A stretch of 64,000 nucleotides of DNA from Ilumatobacter sp963746265 (GTDB lineage: Bacteria > Actinomycetota > Acidimicrobiia > Acidimicrobiales > Ilumatobacteraceae). Location: assembly GCA_963746265.1 (NCBI GenBank), contig CAVVAM010000011.1, positions 124,001 through 188,000 on the forward strand, written 5' to 3'. Of the stretch, positions 56,906 through 64,000 are shown piece after piece. The notes beneath the pieces were generated by a model. It was not told the origin of the DNA, searched no databases, and saw nothing but the letters and a program-made list of their open reading frames with translations. The position numbers and the translations under genes were made by a program. Within the stretch, counting starts at the first letter, position 1. Each line of letters opens with the position of its first letter.

Positions 56906-57306
56906 TGTTCCTGCTCGACACGAGCGTCCTCACCAGACTGAGCGCTCCGCCGATCCGCCGCCGAATTGAAGAACTCGACAGTTCAGGCTTGGCACGGGCC
57001 ACCATGACCGACCTCGAGATCGGCTACTCGGCGCGCAGCGCAGACGAGTGGGACCGGCTCGTCGTGGCACTGGGAGCGTTCCGCCGAATCGATGTCGAAG
57101 AGCATCACTTCGACCGGGCACGACAGGTCCAACGCGAACTGGCCGCCCGTGGACTGAAGGGCCGCAAGGTGCCGGACCTCCTCATCGCTGCAGTCGCCGA
57201 GGCGACGTCGCTCACGGTCGTACATTACGACGCGGATTTCGACCACATCGCGACCGTGACCGGGCAGCCAACACAATGGATCGTCGAGCGCGGATCGATC
57301 GATTGA
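56905..57306 (+). CDS. vapC: VapC-type PIN-domain ribonuclease toxin
   Basis: 133 residues. All four acidic positions are present: D5 (MFLLDTSVLTRL), E38 (MTDLEIGYSARS), D91 (KVPDLLIAAVAEA) and D109/D111 (VVHYDADFDHIA). Mg2+-dependent, typically cutting tRNA or rRNA. Antitoxin-toxin order and the one-base overlap give a complete, probably active module. Confidence 0.93.
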   Translation: MFLLDTSVLTRLSAPPIRRRIEELDSSGLARATMTDLEIGYSARSADEWDRLVVALGAFRRIDVEEHHFDRARQVQRELAARGLKGRKVPDLLIAAVAEATSLTVVHYDADFDHIATVTGQPTQWIVERGSID

Positions 57307-57490
57307 CCGAACTCATCACGACCTGGTCCATCCAGAGCCCGACCGCCACTCGATATCGCTCCGTGTAATCACGGCTCGGGTCGTCGCAAGCGCGTGCGAG
57401 TTCTACCCAACTGCGCTGCTGTTCAGATTGCGTGATTTTCGGGCCGAGTCGCGGACTTGCCCTCGGTCGCAAATGAACCGAGAAGTGCAT

Positions 57491-58380
57491 TCAGGTGCAC
57501 GATCTGGTGACAGGTGGGGTTTGTTGGGCGGCCTTGGTGGCCGGGTTCATGATGGTCTCGTATTCGATCGGGGTCAATCGGCCGAGTCGGGGCTGTCGGC
57601 GGCGGCGGTGGTAGGTCCGTTCGATCCAGGTCACGATCTCGATGCGCAGCTCGTCGCGGGTGGTCCAGGTGCGGCGGTTGAGGACGTTCTTCTGCAGGAG
57701 CGAGAAGAAGATTCCATCGCAGCGTTGTCGCCGGCTGAGCCGACTTGGCCCATCGAGCCGACCATGCCGTGACGCACCAACGCCCGCTGAGCCTTCCGAG
57801 AACGAAATTGCGACCCCCTGTCGGAATGCAAAATGCAGCCGGCGACGTCACCGCCTCGACGTGCGGCGGCGTTGTCGATCGCGTTGACGGCGAGCCGGGC
57901 CTTCCTGCGGCTGTCGATCGAGTAGCCAACGATCCGGTTCGACCAGACATCTTTGATCGCGCACAAGTAGAGCGTTCCCTCGCGGGTCCAGTGCTCAGTG
58001 ATGTCGGTAAGCCACAACTCGTCGGGACCCGCAGCAGTGAAATCGCGCTTCACGAGATCGTCGTGGGCGGGAGCGCCGGGCTTCGACGCCTTCGACTTCT
58101 TCTTGCCGAACTCCGACCACCAGGCGTTGTCCCGGCAGATCCGCCACACCGTCCGGTCACACACGTCGTGCCCGGCGGCTGGGACCTCATCGGAAAGGAA
58201 CCGATACCCGAACCCCGGGTCATCGACATGCGCGTCGAACACGGCGTTCGCGATGTGCGCCTCGTTGAGCAGCGCGTCGGTGACGGGCCGGCGGCGCCAG
58301 CGGTAGTAGTCCTGGCGGCAGAGCTTCAAGACCCGACACGTCACCGTGACGGGAATCCCGTCAGCAGCGAGCTCTCTCAC
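57491..58380 (-). pseudogene. IS3-family transposase OrfB, frameshifted near the C-terminus
   Basis: From GTG 58380 the frame reads MRELAADGIPVTVTCRVLKL, then the DDE core: ELWLTDITEHW (first D), ILHSDRGSQFRS (second D) and SAGDNAAMES (E). Directly after that, near 57703-57712, one base is missing; the next frame continues FFSLLQKNVLNRRTWTTRDE, LRIEIVTWIERTYHRRRRQP and RLGRLTPIEYETIMNPATKA to the TGA at 57491. So all motifs exist but not in one frame. Together with OrfA this is an IS3 element of the IS150/IS1533-like kind, probably not self-mobile. Confidence 0.87.
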
Positions 58381-58685
58381 GAGCGGGTAGATCCTTTTCC
58401 CGGCAGGTTCGCCTGCGACAGATACGCAGCCGCCCGACGCAGCACCTCGTTCTCCTGCTCCAACAACCGGATGCGTTTGTTCGCCCCGCGCAGCTCGGCG
58501 TTGTCGACGGTGGTCTTACCCGGCTTCGCGCCGGCGTCGATCGCGTCCTGGGACAGCCAGTTCGACAACGTCATCGGGTGGATCCCGAAATCCTTCGCGA
58601 TCTGCTCCAACGTCACCCCCTCCTCGCGGTTCTGGGCGACTCTCACGACATCGTCGCGGAACTCCTTCGGGTATGGCTTCGGCAT
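58377..58685 (-). CDS. IS3-family transposase OrfA
   Basis: 102 residues from ATG 58685. MPKPYPKEFRDDVVRVAQNR then EEGVTLEQIAKDFGIHPMTL and SNWLSQD form the HTH (HTH_Tnp_1), followed by a leucine-zipper coiled coil NKRIRLLEQENEVLRRAAAY. TGA overlaps the OrfB start (GTGA), so OrfB is reached by re-initiation rather than by the -1 shift usual in many IS3 members. Confidence 0.88.
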   Translation of the reverse strand: MPKPYPKEFRDDVVRVAQNREEGVTLEQIAKDFGIHPMTLSNWLSQDAIDAGAKPGKTTVDNAELRGANKRIRLLEQENEVLRRAAAYLSQANLPGKGSTRS

Positions 58686-58724
58686 AGCAACATCCTTCCA
58701 GGCCCGCTCCTCGAGCAAGCCAGA

Positions 58725-59729
58725 TCAGATGTCACCGAACCGTGCAGCAGACCCCAGTCCTTCTTTGAGCAGGTACGCGCGGTGCAGCCGAGGGTCGGTC
58801 TTGGCGATCCAGTCGAGCTGAGCGCGTTGGTTGTCGGTGAGGTCTTCGGGGTTCTTCCACAGCGCGTAGCGGGCCTGGGCGATCTGCAGCGAGGTGCCCG
58901 TGGCCTTGCCCCGCCGATACGGGGCTGGTGGTCGGGTTGCGTCGCCCCGATGCCTGGTTCCAGGCCCGGCGGCGTTCGACGTCGAGTGCTTCGATGCCCC
59001 ACGCGACGACATGGAACGGGTCCGCGCAGCGCACCGCGTTGGGGCCCGGCGGGCGACGACGCGGGCGATCCAGTCGGCCATATCCGCTGACACGTGGGTC
59101 AACAGGGCGGCGCGTTGGTTGCCGAGCTCGTCGAAGAACACCTCCAGCGCAGCGTCGTTGCGGCCCGGGCCGGCCCACACCAGATGGCCGGTGTCGTGAT
59201 CGACCACCACGATCAAGAAGCGGTGCCCACGCTTGTAGGAGATCTCATCGATCCCGATCCGCCGCAGCCCCTCGAGCCGATCGACGCGTTGCTCCACGTC
59301 GTTGTTGACGCGGGTGATGATCGCCCCGACGGTGCGCCACGCCACCCGCAACAACTGACACGTCGCCGACTTCGACGTGCGCACCGCCAACCACGCCGCC
59401 ATCGCGTCGAAGTCACGAGTGTGGCCGACACCGTGACGCGCCCACGGCACCGCCACCACCGTCGGGCCGTGCACACGACAACGAACCCGGGGTGCGTCGG
59501 CCTCGATGAACACCTTCGTCGTCCCGGCATCCAACGCCCGCCACCGTCGCCGACCGTCTCCGTGGTCGTAGCCCGGTGCTCGTCGACCGCAGCGTCCACA
59601 CCGACCACGAGCCTTCGCGTTCGGTCGAACCGACACGACGATCGAACCGTCGGTGTCGTCGACACGGACCCCTTCCACGACCGTGCGCACCAACCCGCAC
59701 GCCTTCTCCCATACCTTGGTGTTCAGCAC
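58725..59729 (-). pseudogene. ISL3-family transposase, frameshifted and truncated
   Basis: Start ATG 59729: zinc-finger N-terminus (GRCGRCGRRAPGYDHGDGRR, RALDAGTTKVFIEADAPRVR, CRVHGPTVVAVPWARHG), then the DDE core RRIGIDEISYKRGHRFLIVV, VDHDTGHLVWAGPGRNDAAL and VSADMADWIARVVARRAPTR. Near 59050 it leaves frame (the right continuation NAVRCADPFHVVAWGIEALD is in another frame) and returns near 58930 for ARYALWKNPEDLTDNQRAQL. It stops after LKEGLGSAARFGDI, about 80-100 residues short, right beside the IS3 element. Confidence 0.85.
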
Positions 59730-60176
59730 CCCGTCTGCCTTCCTGCCGGTTTCGAGCCTTCGACAGCGCGAAACCTAGGAATCAGGCGGGGTGCACCCGC
59801 GCATGGCCCATCAACTCACCCACGGATCGGGCAGAAGAGTCCGAAAACGCCCAGGTCGGCGGTGCTGATGGGGACTCGGCCCGACGGCGCAGGGCTGCGC
59901 TGTTTCGCCGCCCGTTCGAGCGCCGACACGATCGCTCGGGAGCACCACGGCCGCCGATACGTCAACCGAGACGTCGGCCGCCGGCGGGCTGCGATCGTGA
60001 TGCGGTGGACTCGACAGCGGGCGGCGAGCTCGTTGATCGTGGCGCCAGCGGCTCAACCGCCATCATCACGTACCCGTCGACGAACGCGCGAGGCCCGTCG
60101 GAACGTGGTCGGGGCTTCGTCACAGTCGGCCCTTCGGCCCTGGTGAGAGGGCATTCGCGCTGGTCAACTTGGTGCG
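59730..60176. other. No supported gene
   Basis: About 450 bp between the ISL3 remnant and the membrane protein gene. The right end of the ISL3 element should lie in the first part, but no inverted partner remains to confirm it. Confidence 0.5.
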
Positions 60177-60857
60177 GTGACGTCGAGACTCGATTGGACG
60201 GGTACGGGCCCGTTTCTGGCGAGCTCCTTCGTGGCGGTCGCCTTGACGGCATGGCAGGTGCAAGCCGATCGGTCGGTGTTCGAGCCTTTCTTCGGTGGGC
60301 TGGACCCGATCGGAGTGATGACCGGCGTGGCCGTCGTCGGCGTCGTCGCGATGGCGCATCTGCAGGGGACCACGGACTTCGCAGTGCTCGGCCCCGGCGC
60401 GTGGAGGGACGTCGTCTCGATCATCGCCTGGGCCGTCCCGCTGCTCGCTGCGGCAGCGATCGGCGCAGACCTCGTCTTCCGTTATGCAGAGGACACCAAC
60501 GTCGCAATGCCCGATGCGCTCAGGTTCTACCCCGCGATCGCCGTGTTCGTCGAAATCGCCTTGCACGCCGTACCGATCGCGGTGCTCGTCGCGATTCTTG
60601 GAATGCCGACCGGGCTCGACGCGACGTTCTGGCGGATCGCGATCCCGGTCGCCCTCATCGAGGCGGCCGTACAGGCGGTGTACGCCACATCGATGGGTAC
60701 CTCCGTCTTCAGCGCCGTCCACCTCATGGTGTTCGGGGTGGCTCAGGTGTGGATCTTCTGGCGATTCGGATTCATGTGGATGCTCGGCTTCCGGCTCGTC
60801 TACTACTCCCTGTGGCACGTGGTCTGGGGTGTCGCCCGACTCGAGCTGCTGTTTTGA
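60177..60857 (+). CDS. Six-helix membrane protein, unknown
   Basis: 226 residues from GTG. Hydrophobic segments at about 12-28, 45-65, 78-100, 118-143, 152-178 and 185-220. The end reads HLMVFGVAQVWIFWRFGFMW then MLGFRLVYYSLWHVVWGVAR. Arrangement and the late His residues in helices recall CPBP intramembrane proteases, but the EExxxR motif is absent, so I do not assign it. No neighbours suggest a function. Confidence 0.72.
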   Translation: MTSRLDWTGTGPFLASSFVAVALTAWQVQADRSVFEPFFGGLDPIGVMTGVAVVGVVAMAHLQGTTDFAVLGPGAWRDVVSIIAWAVPLLAAAAIGADLVFRYAEDTNVAMPDALRFYPAIAVFVEIALHAVPIAVLVAILGMPTGLDATFWRIAIPVALIEAAVQAVYATSMGTSVFSAVHLMVFGVAQVWIFWRFGFMWMLGFRLVYYSLWHVVWGVARLELLF

Positions 60858-60884
60858 TGGATCCACGACGCCGATGTCGCTCAC

Positions 60885-61361
60885 ATGAGTGCCATGGAAT
60901 TCGTCGAGGCCACCGAGTCACACATTCCGGCGATCACCGTGTTCTCTCGCGCAGCATCGACGATGACTGGTCCGGACGCACCCGGCTGGGCGGGTGCCGA
61001 CCCGGACGTGATCGAGCACCTCTCCCAACCCGAGACGCTCAGGGAGCGAATCGGGGGACCGGAGCGTCGGCTGTTTCACGCCGACGCAGATGAGCGAGTC
61101 GTTGCGTTCGCTGCGACGCGCTGGGGTGGCGAGGGCTCGGCGGAACCGGCCGGCATCGTTGTGCTCCAGGAGATGGTCGGGAAGGTGACCGGGACCCCGG
61201 TTCTGCACGAGGCGATCGACCGACTTCGGGCCGGCGGCGCGTCCTCGGTGTGCGCCCTGACCGAAGTCGACAACGAGCGGGTGCTCGGGTGCTCTCGCGC
61301 CCGCGGCTTCGGCGACGAGCGAAACCTCACCGAGTACGTGGACGGGCCGAGGTGGCGGTGA
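60885..61361 (+). CDS. GNAT-like acetyltransferase-fold protein
   Basis: 158 residues. FVEATESHIPAITVFSRAAS opens like GNAT proteins, RRLFHADADERVVAFAATRW is beta 2-3, and VLHEAIDRLRAGGASSVCAL then NERVLGCSRARGFGDERNLT resembles the helix 4/beta 7 end. The acetyl-CoA loop Q/RxxGxG/A is not evident (VLQEMVGKVTGTPVL stands there), so activity is doubtful. Start ATG 60885 or 60894. Confidence 0.65.
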   Translation: MSAMEFVEATESHIPAITVFSRAASTMTGPDAPGWAGADPDVIEHLSQPETLRERIGGPERRLFHADADERVVAFAATRWGGEGSAEPAGIVVLQEMVGKVTGTPVLHEAIDRLRAGGASSVCALTEVDNERVLGCSRARGFGDERNLTEYVDGPRWR

Positions 61362-61440
61362 CCGAGCCGGCGCCGCTGGTCGACGTGACGGCCCTCCGTG
61401 TGTGGCAGCTCGGGTCGATCGACGACACGGCGTGTGCGGT

Positions 61441-62475
61441 CTACGGGTCTGGAGCGGGGCCCAGCCCGGCGAGATCGGCGGCGTCGTCGACGGTCTGCGT
61501 GAGGCCTTCGCAGCGTCGCTGCTCGAACGCAGTCTGGCCGAGGGATCGTTCGAGAGAGAGCTGCGTTCGTTCGGCGGCCTTCGCCTCAGACGGGTACAGG
61601 ACTCGGTCGTGGCGTCGCTGTGCTGCCTGCGAGGCGCCGACGAGACGAGCCGCTGTGTCGGCGTCGCCTTCGTGGGACACCAATGTCGCCAGGCAGCTGA
61701 GCAGCTCGGGCTCGAGATGGCTGTTGCCGAGTTGCCGCATGAGCCGGTAGGTCCGGACGAAGCCATCGCGCGCAGGCTCGAGCTGGCCGAGGTCGAGGTG
61801 ACACGCCGCAAGGTTGAACACCTCGGTCAGCAGCAAGTGGTCGGCGCCGGCTTCGGCGAAGAGCCGGCTCGACTCGGTGAAGAGCTCGATCGCTTCGGCC
61901 GGTCTGTCCTGCATCTCGCGCAGGTTGGCGAGCATGTGGGGTGCGAAGCCGGCGTGGAAGCTGTCGCCGAGGCGCGCTCCGACGTCTGCGAGCGCTCGGG
62001 CATCGGCCTCCACGCTCGCCGCGTCGTCGTTGCGAAGTCCGAGGCGGCACCGTGCGGTGAGCGCCCGGGCCAGGAGATCATCCGACTCTGTTGCCTCGGC
62101 GATGGCGAACAGCTCGCTGCAATGATGGTCAGCAGCGTTCTCGCCTTTCAAGAATGCCTTGACGCACGCCACCTCGTGGAGCTGGAACCGCCGTTCCGGA
62201 TTGCGGAACTCCGCTTTTCGGCTGATGAGTTCCGACAGCCATTCCTCGGCTTCGGCCGCATGGTCGGACTCGATCAGCGGGACGAAGAATCCGCAGAGAA
62301 CGGCGGCGGCCCGGTCGTCGTCGCCGGCGTCGGTGGCAGCTGCGATGGCGTCGAACAGATCTCGGGCTCGTGCTTGCGTTGCTCGAACGAGCTCGGCGCG
62401 GTCGACCGTTCGCAGTCTCAACCGTGCTGCGTCTGCCTCGCTCACGAGTCGTTCGAGCTCGCCGCGTTCACTCAC
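61441..62475 (-). CDS. TPR-repeat protein resembling the C-terminal half of LuxR/MalT-type regulators
   Basis: 344 residues, almost all helical: AVLCGFFVPLIESDHAAEAE, ADHHCSELFAIAEATESDDL, FAPHMLANLREMQDRPAEAI, VFNLAACHLDLGQLEPARDG and RTYRLMRQLGNSHLEPELLS are successive TPR units. The tail ARLVGASQAAQRRHDRVLYP with LTQTVDDAADLAG is the standard end of large ATP-binding LuxR/AfsR regulators (…AARLWGAAEALRE…), but the ATPase and HTH domains are missing. GTG 62475 is chosen with CAGGGT 7 nt upstream. It could be a genuine stand-alone sensor or a truncated gene. Confidence 0.75.
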   Translation of the reverse strand: MSERGELERLVSEADAARLRLRTVDRAELVRATQARARDLFDAIAAATDAGDDDRAAAVLCGFFVPLIESDHAAEAEEWLSELISRKAEFRNPERRFQLHEVACVKAFLKGENAADHHCSELFAIAEATESDDLLARALTARCRLGLRNDDAASVEADARALADVGARLGDSFHAGFAPHMLANLREMQDRPAEAIELFTESSRLFAEAGADHLLLTEVFNLAACHLDLGQLEPARDGFVRTYRLMRQLGNSHLEPELLSCLATLVSHEGDADTAARLVGASQAAQRRHDRVLYPSEAKAAERTQLSLERSLGQTAFEQRRCEGLTQTVDDAADLAGLGPAPDP

Positions 62476-62731
62476 GGTGCTGACCCTGTTCGGTCCCGAT
62501 GTGCGTACGGACCGGCACCGCTCGGATGTCGTCAGCGTCTCGAAACAGGACACTCAGGGTTCGAAAAGCATCCCAGAGGGTGCACTCGTCGATGAGAGTT
62601 CCACGACGTTCGGCCGCGTGCGCAGTCTTCAACGGCCATTCGAAGCTGGCCGGTCGCGCAGATCGGCAGAGCCCAGCCCTCGCACACCGCACCGGCAGGT
62701 GCACACTCACCCCCGACGCAGTGTCCGTGGT

Positions 62732-63022
62732 TCAGCCGTTCGTGAGTTGCTCGGCGTCCTCGGCGAGATCGCTCGCGTCGTCGGGAACGGCGGGATCCTC
62801 GACGATCACGCCGCGGTCGCGCATCTTGCTGACGAGTTTGTCGGAGATGGCACTTCGCTTCTCGGCAGGAATCTTCCCGGGGAGTTTGGCGTCGAGCCTC
62901 GAACGCGCCTCGGTCTCGGTGAGACCGTGCCATTCGGAGCCTCGCTCTGACTTCGCCTTCTTGGCGACGGCAGCGAGTACCACGATCACCAACATCAGGA
63001 TGATCAACGACTTCTTCGACAT
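62732..63022 (-). CDS. Small membrane-anchored hypothetical protein
   Basis: 96 residues from ATG 63022, with GGAGGT 6 nt upstream. An N-terminal anchor KKSLIILMLVIVVLAAVAKK is followed by a charged soluble part: SEWHGLTETEARSRLDAKLP and KRSAISDKLVSKMRDRGVIV, ending acidic (DDASDLAEDAEQLTNG). Family unknown. The strong ribosome site and amino-acid pattern support a real gene. Confidence 0.78.
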   Translation of the reverse strand: MSKKSLIILMLVIVVLAAVAKKAKSERGSEWHGLTETEARSRLDAKLPGKIPAEKRSAISDKLVSKMRDRGVIVEDPAVPDDASDLAEDAEQLTNG

Positions 63023-63227
63023 GACTGCACCTCCGGTAGTTCCCGCCCGAGAACCACGGTACCGCGATCGTTCGCCGGTGGCCAACGGTCGGCTGCTCGC
63101 CAACGCCGATGAAGACGTACGCCGGCCACCCCGGAAGCCATCGACGCGACCGGGGGCCGTCGCCGCGCAAGGAGAACCTCGGGCGAGATGCCGCCATGGC
63201 GGGAGTCGCCATGCACGATGCGCCTCG

Positions 63228-64000
63228 TCAGCCGCCCCGGTTGCCCGCCGGCCGGTCCTTCACCCGAACTGCGGGCATCCATCTCGGGCCCGCGGTCGCG
63301 TCGATCCGGGCGACGAATGCGTCGTGGAATGGCTCGATGAGATCGCAGAACGCGATGGTGGCCGACTCGCCGACCTCCTTCCACGCCGGCGCGGTCAAGG
63401 CGTCGGTCCGCAGTTCGAGATCCCGCCGGAACCGGCGACCCCCATCGTTGAGGGCACCTGCGGTCGCCAGGCCCTTCGCTTCGAGTCGCGCCCAACCGAC
63501 GGAAACAGCCTCGTCGTCGCCGCCACGGCTGCGAGCGATCCACTCCTCACCGCCGTACTCCTCCACATCGACCATCGCCGAGTGGAGCAGGCCGACCTCG
63601 ACGTCATCGAGGTCCTCGCTCGCGCAGAGCGCCCAGTGGTTGTCGCCGCGCAGCTCGCGCAGGCAGTTCGCAGCCAGCCACCCCGAGAGCCCGGAGCCGA
63701 TGTCGTCGGGACGCGGACGAGCCCGGTGCGCGGCGAACATCGGTCGGGCACCGTGATGTACCGCGTCGGCGCCACGCCACAGCGGCTCGGCGAGTTCGCC
63801 AAGGCGCTCGGGGAGGTCGGCAGCGATTTCGGCGAGGCCGGGTTCGACGGCCTCGTCCCGCACGGCAAGGATCGCTTCGGGATCGGTGACGTTCCGGTAC
63901 AGGTTCATCACTGCGTCGATGATCGCCGGACTGATCGAATACGTGGCCGCGGCCGCGGCGGCCGGGGCGACGTCACCGAGTGAGGCGAGCCGCCAGGCGA
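63228..64000 (-). CDS. SCO6745-like protein, 5' end outside window
   Basis: At least 257 residues; the frame is open through the right edge (…AWRLASLGDVAPAAAAAATY, SISPAIIDAVMNLYRNVTDP). LSGWLAANCLRELRGDNHWA then EDLDDVEVGLLHSAM and VSVGWARLEAKGLATAGALN, GGRRFRRDLELRTDAL are characteristic of the SCO6745 family (W...LREHRGDxHxAAL, W..ARLRxRGLLxxxG.LT..G). Helical, with a winged-helix-like C-terminal part; function unknown. An internal ATG at 63911 is not the real start. Confidence 0.87.
   Translation of the reverse strand, partial: AWRLASLGDVAPAAAAAATYSISPAIIDAVMNLYRNVTDPEAILAVRDEAVEPGLAEIAADLPERLGELAEPLWRGADAVHHGARPMFAAHRARPRPDDIGSGLSGWLAANCLRELRGDNHWALCASEDLDDVEVGLLHSAMVDVEEYGGEEWIARSRGGDDEAVSVGWARLEAKGLATAGALNDGGRRFRRDLELRTDALTAPAWKEVGESATIAFCDLIEPFHDAFVARIDATAGPRWMPAVRVKDRPAGNRGG

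Larger units (their letters stand above)
57491..58718 (-). mobile_element. IS3-family insertion sequence
   Basis: OrfA and OrfB overlap by 4 nt on the minus strand. Ends could not be fixed: only a 7-bp GATCTGG/CCAGATC inverted pair near 57501 and 58721 is visible, and no direct repeat of the target was found. Confidence 0.7.

Noticed and set aside
57703..57712. Programmed frameshift in the IS3 transposase
   Set aside because: The shift is within OrfB after the DDE glutamate, not at the OrfA/OrfB junction, where a stop/start overlap already links the two. Decay is simpler.
60885..61361. Firm assignment as an active acetyltransferase
   Set aside because: The acetyl-CoA-binding loop Q/RxxGxG/A is not visible, so only the fold is proposed.

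Overview
The window is high-GC, densely coded chromosomal DNA from an actinobacterium. The gene families (SigA-type sigma factor next to dnaG, SCO6745-like protein, ECF42/YciI pair, LPXTG surface protein, MNT/HEPN and VapBC modules) and frequent leaderless starts fit this. The secreted PxRLxDTR domains and overall style point, as an inference only, to an Acidimicrobiia/Ilumatobacter-like marine or freshwater lineage. Many genes share one promoter layout: a TANNNT -10 box ends 6-7 nt before the ATG/GTG, so transcription probably starts on the start codon.

1-16,000 is ordinary core genome: a partial APH-fold kinase, a Kv-beta-like aldo/keto reductase, an acyl-CoA ligase with two alpha/beta hydrolases, a GroES-like Cpn10, hisI-trpE, ygfZ, an M50 protease, a TerC protein, dnaG-rpoD and a flavin monooxygenase.

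16,044-29,725 starts with tRNA-Asn and tRNA-Met(CAT). The 3' end of tRNA-Met is repeated 13.5 kb away (16209-16233 and 29701-29725, 24 of 25 bases), framing a genomic island with a tyrosine integrase just inside the tRNA. The island is layered and decayed. It holds a ParE-type module, a MntA/HepT-type module plus a decayed second copy, a DUF433/DUF5615 module with a truncated toxin, a PIN fragment, two further recombinase fragments and several pseudogenes. It also holds apparently working cargo: TRIC-type channel, YciI-ECF42 sigma, GNAT, and an SRPBCC-YrdB-TetR operon with a palindromic operator. The integrase has His where the catalytic Tyr is expected.

29,760-51,100 carries a 1063-aa sortilin/BNR-repeat protein, two secreted PxRLxDTR proteins (one broken at a 9-G tract, one with recent tandem duplications), a 34-codon peptide gene followed by a methyltransferase and a formylglycine-generating-enzyme homologue, a YihY membrane protein, a HAD phosphatase, an inositol-phosphatase-like enzyme, a repeat-rich LPXTG protein, an enoyl-CoA hydratase, an SRPBCC protein, a PLP decarboxylase-like enzyme and a double DUF427 protein.

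51,168-64,000 starts with tRNA-Val(TAC). An element bounded by 16-bp perfect inverted repeats (52222-52237, 54649-54664) encodes two overlapping tyrosine recombinases. Then come a DMT transporter, VapBC, a frameshifted IS3 element beside a broken ISL3 transposase, and small metabolic, regulatory and membrane genes up to an SCO6745-like gene cut by the right edge.
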